Positions 8,793 to 15,591 of a stretch of DNA of 64,000 nt are shown here, one piece after another (position 1 is the stretch's first letter; each line of letters opens with the position of its first letter). A program made the translations under genes and the position numbers. Location: contig NZ_PDUS01000016.1 in NCBI RefSeq assembly GCF_002723455.1, forward strand, positions 1-64,000, given 5' to 3'. The notes beneath the pieces are model-generated. The model was given only the letters and a program-made list of their open reading frames with translations, did not search any database and was not told the origin of the DNA. Source of the stretch: Pseudoalteromonas sp. 3D05. Lineage in GTDB: Bacteria > Pseudomonadota > Gammaproteobacteria > Enterobacterales > Alteromonadaceae.

Positions 8793-9767
8793 ATGCGCCA
8801 CTATCCACTCTATAAAATCGACGAAGTGCGTTTACGCCGCCTAGGAGTGGGGGTGATTAATACTTATAACCTAACTCATATAACCAATCTAGATACTGAA
8901 AAAGCTATCAACAAAGAGTGCCTTGATTTACTTGCATTAAATGACGATTGCACGCGTGATGATTTTATTGAATTACGCCAGCGGAGAAATATCAGTGATG
9001 ATGTACCTGACGACGACTTATTTGCTCAAGTAATTGAAGATAATAATGGTAACTTATTCGTAGCCAGTGTTTGCCGTAATGATGATGACGAAACTATGTT
9101 TGAAATCTTTAGCGAACATTCATTAACAGAAGCGGTTTTAAAAGAAGTTGTGGCCTATATTAGTAAGGTTTTTTGTTGGTGCACACCTGTGCACATTTGT
9201 GTTTGGCCTGCGCCAGAATCACCACAAGTACAGCACTTACTGTCATTACTTGGTGCTCGCGCTGTTGACTCCTTATTAGGCAGCCAAACGCCATTGCTTG
9301 ATGTGAGTGACGCTTTACAAGCGGATATCTCTTTACAGCCCTTTGAGCTTGAGAAAGATTGGCCTTGGTATAAGCAGGAATACAACCAGTTTCTAACAGA
9401 AAACCCAGCAATGGCAAACATAGTGCCAATCAGCGATAAAGAAGAGCTGATAGAATCCATTGAAGCTGGCTTATGTAGCATGGCATTCTATCAAAACCAG
9501 CCCCTAGGAATGGTTATGGGGGAGGTAAGTGAAGAGTTAGGCTTTAATGGTTTATTGGTGAGTGATATTTTTATTACTAAACAATTTAGAGGCCAAGGTT
9601 TAGCCTCGCCGATGCAGCGTTTATATTATCAACAGCATATAAATGATTTTGAACTTTTTTTTGGTTATATTGATGCAAGCAATAGGCCTTCATATAAGAA
9701 TGCACTCAAACAAGGGCGTAAATTATTGCGCCAAGAACTTTACCTCCCAGCGCAATTGTTTCTATAA
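8793..9767 (+). CDS. GNAT family N-acetyltransferase
   Basis: A 324-residue protein. The C-terminal half (about 175-320) shows the GNAT fold, with the acetyl-CoA loop QFRGQGLASP at about 264-273 after the strand VSDIFIT. The N-terminal half (about 1-170) has no motif I can name and may be a degenerate GNAT domain. The start follows AAAGGAAA. The substrate is unknown. A weak hairpin lies in its leader at about 8729-8756 (GGGTA...TACCC). Confidence 0.8.
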   Translation: MRHYPLYKIDEVRLRRLGVGVINTYNLTHITNLDTEKAINKECLDLLALNDDCTRDDFIELRQRRNISDDVPDDDLFAQVIEDNNGNLFVASVCRNDDDETMFEIFSEHSLTEAVLKEVVAYISKVFCWCTPVHICVWPAPESPQVQHLLSLLGARAVDSLLGSQTPLLDVSDALQADISLQPFELEKDWPWYKQEYNQFLTENPAMANIVPISDKEELIESIEAGLCSMAFYQNQPLGMVMGEVSEELGFNGLLVSDIFITKQFRGQGLASPMQRLYYQQHINDFELFFGYIDASNRPSYKNALKQGRKLLRQELYLPAQLFL

Positions 9768-9771
9768 GCCG

Positions 9772-10551
9772 TTATTCATATCCACGTGATTTTTTGGTTT
9801 TAATAATGGCAATGTAGCCATGCCAGCTGGCATAACTAAGCAGTGGCATTATCACAATAAATCCGGTGCCGCCAGTTACAAAGCCCACAGCAACCAACAC
9901 AAATATACAAACCGACCATACAATCATTGCTGAGAAATTACTTTTAACTGCATTCATTGAAGACATAACGGCGGTCATAATATCAACACGTCGTTCCATC
10001 ATAATTTGCGGTGTAAACGCTGAAATGGCAAATACAGTAACCAACAGGATGCCACCTATAATACTGCCCAGTGTTAAAAATGCAGACAGTTCTTCAAATG
10101 TTGGGTTGGCATGACTTGGGTATAACGCATGTACCAAAGCGGCTAGACGCATCCAAATAATCATTATAACCATTAAAAGTATGGCAAACCCCCATTCACC
10201 AACCGGGTTTCTGAACATCGATTTTAACGAATGCATTAACGTTGGTTTATGCCCTTTTTCAAGCTCCCAGGCCACATCATATAAACCCACAGCAAATGCA
10301 GGGCCAATTAAGGCAAATGCAACAGTTGCAGGTAAAATAACAAGGTGGGTCCCTGTGTACAGGGCGCTGTAAATAATTGCTAGAGGAATAATTGTAAAAA
10401 TTAATCCATATATAAGGCTAAGCAAGGGCGCGCGGGTCATATCTTTTACTGCTAGCGCAAGCCAATGAAAAGCAGCAAAAGTATCGACTTTGTTGCATTC
10501 TAAGCAACGTGCAAACTCGTTGTTTTTATCGATAGTGTTCGTTGACGGCAT
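9772..10551 (-). CDS. DUF2189 integral membrane protein
   Basis: A 259-residue protein with a short soluble N-terminus and about six membrane helices. The beginning (FHWLALAVKDMTRAPLLSLIYGLIFTI) is typical of the DUF2189 family, of unknown function, sometimes near cytochrome oxidase genes. The start follows AGGAGA. It converges with the GNAT gene with only 4 bp between them. Confidence 0.82.
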   Translation of the reverse strand: MPSTNTIDKNNEFARCLECNKVDTFAAFHWLALAVKDMTRAPLLSLIYGLIFTIIPLAIIYSALYTGTHLVILPATVAFALIGPAFAVGLYDVAWELEKGHKPTLMHSLKSMFRNPVGEWGFAILLMVIMIIWMRLAALVHALYPSHANPTFEELSAFLTLGSIIGGILLVTVFAISAFTPQIMMERRVDIMTAVMSSMNAVKSNFSAMIVWSVCIFVLVAVGFVTGGTGFIVIMPLLSYASWHGYIAIIKTKKSRGYE

Positions 10552-10679
10552 AAATGAGTCTCCTATTGGGGCTACTCTTTAGGTTTAGAACACTCGGGTA
10601 TTATTTACAAATTTTTAAGGATTTTTTTGTTACCAACTTGTTTGTTGGTTGATGGTTTAGGTGCGCACAAAAATTAAAA

Positions 10680-10742
10680 ACTAATTAATTAGTTGATAGA
10701 GTGAAAATTGCGCGCTATAGTATTTAAAACTAATTAATTAGT
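10680..10742 (+). promoter_or_regulatory. BlaI-type promoter with two palindromic operators
   Basis: Two identical 14-bp palindromes ACTAATTAATTAGT lie at 10680-10693 and 10729-10742. Between them is a good promoter: -35 TTGATA (10693-10698), a 17-bp spacer, and -10 TATAGT (10716-10721). One operator abuts the -35 box and the other lies just past the expected start of transcription, so a bound repressor would block the promoter from both sides. This fits autoregulation by the BlaI-like protein next to it. Confidence 0.85.
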
Positions 10743-10764
10743 AGAAAGTTTAAAGGAAAACACA

Positions 10765-11145
10765 ATGGCTAGAAATAAATCGACTCAGTTAACTGACGGT
10801 GAGCAGAGCATTATGGAAGTGCTTTGGAAGAAAGGAGATGCGTCTGTTCGCGACATAACGGATGAGTTATCAAAACAAAAACAAACAGCGTACACCACGG
10901 TACAAACACTGTGTAAGATTTTGGCGGAGAAAGGTTACGCTGATTTTAAAAAGGAGGGTAAAGCCTTTATTTACACCGCTAAAATCACCCAAAAAGAAGC
11001 ACGACAAAGTGCGCTTACTTCAATGTTAAACAAGTTCTTTGGTGGCTCTCCTAAGGTGTTAGCACAGCATTTAATGCAAGAGACTGATATAGACCTTGAT
11101 GATTTAGAAGCACTGCAACGTAAAGTTGATGAAAGCAAAGATTAA
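10765..11145 (+). CDS. BlaI/MecI/CopY-type transcriptional repressor
   Basis: A 126-residue winged-helix repressor. The N-terminal DNA-binding part (about 8-75) has the family hallmarks LTDGEQSIMEVLWKKGDASVRDI and KQTAYTTVQTLCKILAEKGY. The C-terminal part (about 80-126) fits the dimerisation and protease-cleavage region. The two palindromic operators in front of it are probably its own. The M56 protease gene starts 26 nt downstream, as in bla/mec systems, but no beta-lactamase or penicillin-binding gene is nearby. Confidence 0.92.
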   Translation: MARNKSTQLTDGEQSIMEVLWKKGDASVRDITDELSKQKQTAYTTVQTLCKILAEKGYADFKKEGKAFIYTAKITQKEARQSALTSMLNKFFGGSPKVLAQHLMQETDIDLDDLEALQRKVDESKD

Positions 11146-11171
11146 TCAATCCAGATAAGGATGTGAAGACA

Positions 11172-12716
11172 ATGATGATTGAATATACCTTATTAACAAC
11201 CTTGGCATTTCACCATCTAGTAATTGGCTTTATTTTATTGATAGGGCTGTCGGTATTTAACCGATGCGTAGCAGGAAGTGCAGAATTAAAAAGTTGGCTT
11301 TGGATGACGGCGTTTGTTGCTGCAACGGTGATTCCTTTTAGTTTGATCACCCAAGGTAACGAAAATACGCGAGTGAATGTGAATACTCCGGCGCCAACTA
11401 TTGTATCTAATCAGGCGTCTAATATGCCACACTTTGGCAAAACAGATACCGTCAATACATCAGATGATAGCTGGCACTTACCCAGCGAAATTGTATTCAA
11501 CTTCTCGTTTTTGCTTAGTTTAGGAGTGTTTATATGGTTTGCTGGTAGTGTATGGCGAACTTTCACGGTGCTTTCATCATACATTCAAACGCGATTTTTA
11601 TTACGCTCTACCATTATGCAAGCACCCCACCTTTCAACGCATATCGATACCCAGGTCTATACCTCAGATAAAGTATCTTCTCCTTTAGTTATTGGCTTTA
11701 AAGAGCCAAAAATTATTATTCCTCAAAGTCTGACCGAACAACTTAAAGATGAGCAATTACGCGCAATCGTCTTACATGAACATGCGCACATTAAGCGTAA
11801 AGACAATTGGTTTGGTTTATTTCAAGAAGTTATTGCCATTTTATTTTGGTGGAGTCCGGTGATTCGTTTACTCAACAAACGTATTCATGTTGAGCGCGAG
11901 ATAGCCTGTGATTTACGTGCGGTGAATGAACTACAAAGCACTCAGTTATATGCACAATCGTTAATAGATTGCGCTAAGTTAATGATCACACAACAACGCA
12001 GTGTGCTGGCTATGGGATTGTTTAGTAAGAAAAAAGAGTTGAATTATCGCGTTGGTGTCGTGCTAAATAATAAGCAATTTAAAAAGCCACGGTTCGCTAC
12101 TATTGTCTTAATTTGTGCGGCTGTAACAGCCACAACAATTCAAGCTACACAAGTGTTTTCACCTAAAATTAGTATTAAGCACACGGTGAAAGATGCGCGA
12201 CATTATTCATTATTACCTCAGGCTGAAAGTAATCTATTAATAGAAGCTGTCTCTCGAAATGATATTGAAGCGGTAAAAGCACTTCAAAACGAAGGGGTTG
12301 ATATAAACATTCCGCTAATTGGCGATGGCACTGCACTGATGATTGCTGTAAAGCAAAACAATAGAGTAATGGCGCAAGAGTTAATCGATCTAGGAGCCGA
12401 TGTAAATCAATCATCCAGCGGCGATGGTAACCCTCTAATAGTTGCCGCAATGAGTAACAACCTAGACTTGGCGAGATTACTACTAAATAACGGCGCTGAT
12501 GTAAACGCGGTTGTACCAAGGGATGAAACGGCGCTTATCAACGCAAGTTATTTTGGCTTTTATACCATGACAGAGTTGCTCATTCAACGAGGTGCCGATG
12601 TTAACTTGGCTGTCACAACAGGTGCATCAGATGGCTATCAACGACGCTCACCTTTGAATCGTGCGCGCACTGAGCGTATTAAATCACTTCTTATTGCTAA
12701 TGGGGCGCGCCAATAA
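11172..12716 (+). CDS. BlaR1-like M56 metalloprotease with ankyrin-repeat domain
   Basis: A 514-residue membrane sensor-protease. With numbering from a GTG three codons upstream, membrane helices lie at about 15-33, 44-62 and 112-132. The M56 zinc site is HEHAH at 205-209, with EREIACD at 244-250 supplying the third ligand. A fourth helix lies at about 311-330. BlaR1 would then carry an extracellular penicillin-binding domain; here residues 354-517 form about four ankyrin repeats (LIEAVSRNDIEAVKALQNEGVDIN, GADVN, NNGADVN, RGADVN). By analogy this domain should face the periplasm and sense a protein or envelope signal. Start ATG 11172 follows AAGGA at 11 nt. Confidence 0.87.
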   Translation: MMIEYTLLTTLAFHHLVIGFILLIGLSVFNRCVAGSAELKSWLWMTAFVAATVIPFSLITQGNENTRVNVNTPAPTIVSNQASNMPHFGKTDTVNTSDDSWHLPSEIVFNFSFLLSLGVFIWFAGSVWRTFTVLSSYIQTRFLLRSTIMQAPHLSTHIDTQVYTSDKVSSPLVIGFKEPKIIIPQSLTEQLKDEQLRAIVLHEHAHIKRKDNWFGLFQEVIAILFWWSPVIRLLNKRIHVEREIACDLRAVNELQSTQLYAQSLIDCAKLMITQQRSVLAMGLFSKKKELNYRVGVVLNNKQFKKPRFATIVLICAAVTATTIQATQVFSPKISIKHTVKDARHYSLLPQAESNLLIEAVSRNDIEAVKALQNEGVDINIPLIGDGTALMIAVKQNNRVMAQELIDLGADVNQSSSGDGNPLIVAAMSNNLDLARLLLNNGADVNAVVPRDETALINASYFGFYTMTELLIQRGADVNLAVTTGASDGYQRRSPLNRARTERIKSLLIANGARQ

Positions 12717-12755
12717 AATGCGGTAGTGGTTTTGGGCCCCATAATTTTATGCTAA

Positions 12756-12781
12756 CGCTGATTACATTTCGTTAATCAGCG
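12756..12781 (+). other. stem-loop after the BlaR1-like gene
   Basis: CGCTGATTA at 12756-12764 pairs with TAATCAGCG at 12773-12781 around an 8-nt loop. There is no T-tract, so it may be a weak terminator or an mRNA 3'-end protector rather than a classical rho-independent terminator. Confidence 0.4.
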
Positions 12782-12797
12782 CCAACAAACACATTTA

Positions 12798-12811
12798 ACT
12801 AATTAATGATT
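12798..12811 (+). promoter_or_regulatory. degenerate BlaI-type operator
   Basis: ACTAATTAATGATT matches the ACTAATTAATTAGT palindrome at 12 of 14 positions, with the left half intact. It lies 77 bp upstream of the leader ORF of the acetyltransferase operon, which could bring those genes under the same repressor. The A+T-rich composition makes chance similarity possible. Confidence 0.35.
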
Positions 12812-12874
12812 GAATGATTTTGAACCTACTTTTTAGTGGGCTGGCCAAACTCGTTCTAAAAAAAGGAAATCAGC

Positions 12875-12934
12875 ATGTTTACACTGTTTCATAACGCTGC
12901 TACCAGGCTTGCTATAAAAAAGGTGGCTATATGA
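12875..12934 (+). CDS. possible 19-codon leader ORF
   Basis: A short ORF encoding 19 residues (begins MFTLFHNAAT) is preceded by a strong AAAAGGAAA site. Its TGA stop overlaps the ATG of the MBOAT gene as ATGA, the classical arrangement for translational coupling. The MBOAT start also has its own AAGGTGG site inside this ORF. It may be a leader that tunes acetyltransferase translation, or chance; the peptide resembles no family I know. Confidence 0.45.
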   Translation: MFTLFHNAATRLAIKKVAI

Positions 12935-14343
12935 TATTTAATACCCCCATATTCTTTTGGTTTTTTGCCATCTTTATTTTGTTTTATGGATTTGTGTTTT
13001 TAAAACAAAAACCCAAAGTTTATTTAATTCTAGTAGGTAGTTTGGTGTTCTATGGCGCATGGAACTACAGCTTTATTCCTTTGCTGGTAGGCAGTGGGTT
13101 GGCGGATTACTTTATTGCCCAAGCGATTTATAAAGCGCCAACGCAGCAACGCAAGAAGCAGTGGGTCACGCTTTCAATTGTTTTAAATTTAGGTCTTTTG
13201 GCGGTATTTAAATACGCTGATTTTGCACTGAACTCGGTGTCAGAACTACTGACTACGCTGGGCTATCATGCTTCATTAGACACATTGGGTTGGGTGCTTC
13301 CCGTTGGTATCTCTTTTTATACCTTTCAGAGTTTAAGTTACACCATTGATGTCTATCGCGGTGATATGAAACCACGTAAAGGGCTGGTGGAGTTTGTGGC
13401 AGCGTTATCTTTTTTCCCTCAGTTAGTTGCTGGACCTATCTTAAGGGCAAGCCATATATTACCGCAAATGCATGCAATCGCTTTACCTAAATTTACAGCT
13501 ATTAAGCATGGTTTTTTATTAATAACGGTTGGCCTAATTAAGAAAACAGGCGCAGATATCTTAGCTATTCCGGCGCAGCATGCTTTTGAAGCCAAAGGCC
13601 CTATTAGTACTTTAGAGCTTTGGACGGGGGTGCTGGCATTTGCTGGGCAAATATACGGCGATTTTTCTGGTTATACCGATATGGCAATAGGGATTGCATT
13701 GATTTTAGGGTTTAGCATTCCGCTCAATTTTAGGGTGCCTTATTTTGCACTTTCTCCAGTTGATTTTTGGCGTCGCTGGCATATTTCGCTTTCTACTTGG
13801 TTACGTGATTATTTGTATATATCACTGGGGGGAAATAGGCATGGTAACCGTACACGTAATGTGTTTTTAACCATGTTATTAGGTGGTTTATGGCACGGTG
13901 CTGCATGGACCTTTGTTGCATGGGGAGCATTCCATGGTGCCATTATTACTGCTACGCATTATCTTGCAGGGCTTAGAATATTCGCCCGATTTAATCAATC
14001 TACAACATGGCTTGTTAACTTTATTAAATGGGCGATCACTTTTTACTTAGTTTTGATTGGTTGGGTATTCTTTGCTGCAAACGACCTTACATCAGCCATT
14101 GATATTATTACGAATTTACATGTGCTTAATTCAACTATTGCATCAGGTAATAATGCCATGACTATTTTCATTTTGACCTGTGGGTGGGTGTTATTAGTGC
14201 ACATTATGGATTTTTATGTAATTAAAGGGGCTGACAAATTGGAAAATAAACCGTGGTTATTCTGGTTGTTAATGATGTTGGGTCAGGGAGTATGTCTATT
14301 TATCGGGGAGCCAAGTAATGAGTTTATCTATTTCCAATTCTAA
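12931..14343 (+). CDS. MBOAT family O-acyltransferase (AlgI-like)
   Basis: A 470-residue polytopic inner-membrane protein of the AlgI/DltB/PatA branch. Family signatures are GISFYTFQSLSYTIDVYRG (about 126-144), FFPQLVAGPI (about 161-170), DFWRRWHISLSTWLRDY (about 278-294) and GGLWHGAAW with the invariant His322. These enzymes pass acetyl groups across the membrane to an extracytoplasmic transferase acting on a polysaccharide or peptidoglycan. The SGNH-like gene downstream overlaps it by 26 nt and is the likely partner. No alginate or DltA genes are present, so the acceptor is unknown. Confidence 0.92.
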   Translation: MIFNTPIFFWFFAIFILFYGFVFLKQKPKVYLILVGSLVFYGAWNYSFIPLLVGSGLADYFIAQAIYKAPTQQRKKQWVTLSIVLNLGLLAVFKYADFALNSVSELLTTLGYHASLDTLGWVLPVGISFYTFQSLSYTIDVYRGDMKPRKGLVEFVAALSFFPQLVAGPILRASHILPQMHAIALPKFTAIKHGFLLITVGLIKKTGADILAIPAQHAFEAKGPISTLELWTGVLAFAGQIYGDFSGYTDMAIGIALILGFSIPLNFRVPYFALSPVDFWRRWHISLSTWLRDYLYISLGGNRHGNRTRNVFLTMLLGGLWHGAAWTFVAWGAFHGAIITATHYLAGLRIFARFNQSTTWLVNFIKWAITFYLVLIGWVFFAANDLTSAIDIITNLHVLNSTIASGNNAMTIFILTCGWVLLVHIMDFYVIKGADKLENKPWLFWLLMMLGQGVCLFIGEPSNEFIYFQF

Positions 14344-15538
14344 TCAGCAAGGTAAGTCACCAATGACATCACAAAAATTATATGGCAAAACAATCTTTGC
14401 AATAGGCTTATGTATTGCGTTAGCACTGCTTAGTATACATTTAATTTTGCAAGGAATGGGCGCTAACTCACAAGGGGCGTTAGGCCGAGTTACAGAGTCT
14501 CGTGCCGCGCTACCAAAAATAGTGAAAGAGCCAAACGAAGTAGTTATGTTTTTTGGCTCTTCAATGACACGTGCTGGTTTCTCACCTCGTAAATTTGACG
14601 CTGATCTAGCCGAGCAGGGCAAGCAGGTTAAGTCGTTTAATTTTGGTTTCGGTGGACTTAACCCGTATTTTCAGGATTTTTTATCACGTCGTATTGCAGA
14701 TGAGTTTGTCAAAGAAGATCGCAAAATTAAGCTCGCAATGATTGAATTTAACCCTTTTCAAACGACTCAAACACGTTGGAATAATGCATCCCCCGTACTC
14801 GATTCGTTTTTAACCTTGCTAGCCAATGATGAAGAGTTAATGGAAATAGCTAAAACGGATTTAACCCGTGGCATCAGGCTTTTTAACATTAAGTATTTAC
14901 GCGGTAGTATTTCGGCTGAAATGATCACCAGCTTTTTTGCTCGGGAGTTATTTCCACCGCAAGCCCATCAAACGTTTAAAGACGATGATGAAATTATTGC
15001 TGAGCGTGGTCGTTTAGGGCGTTTATTGGGTGAAAAATTTGATGAAGAATACCCAAATTATAAAGGCGAGGCATGGAGCTACACATGGCAAGGTGGAGGC
15101 ACAATACCACAAGAACGGTCAGAGGAAACACTAGCCATTTTTGATGACTACTATCGTGTAACGCAGACTGACAACATGATGAAAAACGACCGCCTTAGTC
15201 GTATTCGTAGTGCTGATATAGAGGAATTAAATTTTGAGCCTCTGCTGGTTGAGCACTTCATCAATATAATAAAAAACTTTCAACGTGTTTCCGAAAACGT
15301 TGAAGTGATGATGCTACCAAAAAATAGTAAATGGATAAAAACCACCCCTGCGGCAGAAAAGCGTTTAGCGGCAGTGGTGAAGCAAATTGAAGAAGCGACA
15401 GGGATTAAAATGAAAGATCATCAAAACTTACCACAAATTACGTCGGCTATGTATCGTGACACGACGCACTTATCTCGTTATAGAGGTGACATTGCGTACA
15501 CTAATTACTTAATACAGCAGTACCAAAATATACTGTGA
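14318..15538 (+). CDS. SGNH-hydrolase-like acetylation partner
   Basis: A 406-residue protein with a membrane anchor (about 25-46) and an extracytoplasmic domain resembling the AlgJ/AlgX/DltD-type SGNH fold. The nucleophile motif is FFGSSMTRAGFSP with Ser at about 82. A Gly block follows (FNFGFGGLNP), and a C-terminal DTTH at 381-384 could supply the Asp and His. It overlaps the MBOAT gene, so the two probably form an acetyl-transfer pair. ATG 14318 has a GGGGAG site; ATG 14363 is an alternative start. Not identifiable as AlgJ or AlgX by sequence alone. Confidence 0.75.
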   Translation: MSLSISNSNQQGKSPMTSQKLYGKTIFAIGLCIALALLSIHLILQGMGANSQGALGRVTESRAALPKIVKEPNEVVMFFGSSMTRAGFSPRKFDADLAEQGKQVKSFNFGFGGLNPYFQDFLSRRIADEFVKEDRKIKLAMIEFNPFQTTQTRWNNASPVLDSFLTLLANDEELMEIAKTDLTRGIRLFNIKYLRGSISAEMITSFFARELFPPQAHQTFKDDDEIIAERGRLGRLLGEKFDEEYPNYKGEAWSYTWQGGGTIPQERSEETLAIFDDYYRVTQTDNMMKNDRLSRIRSADIEELNFEPLLVEHFINIIKNFQRVSENVEVMMLPKNSKWIKTTPAAEKRLAAVVKQIEEATGIKMKDHQNLPQITSAMYRDTTHLSRYRGDIAYTNYLIQQYQNIL

Positions 15539-15549
15539 GGATAAGCCCT

Positions 15550-15582
15550 CGCCAACGTAAATTAAAACGTTGGCGGGTTTTA
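15550..15582 (+). terminator. rho-independent terminator
   Basis: CGCCAACGT at 15550-15558 pairs with ACGTTGGCG at 15567-15575 around an A-rich loop and is followed by GGTTTT. It ends the MBOAT-SGNH operon and lies just before the 3' end of the convergent nuclease gene. Confidence 0.75.
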
Positions 15583-15591
15583 ACAATGAAT

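Noticed and set aside
12175..12519. 114-residue minus-strand ORF inside the BlaR1-like gene
   Set aside because: Shadow of the ankyrin repeats in the sense gene; no promoter or protein motif.
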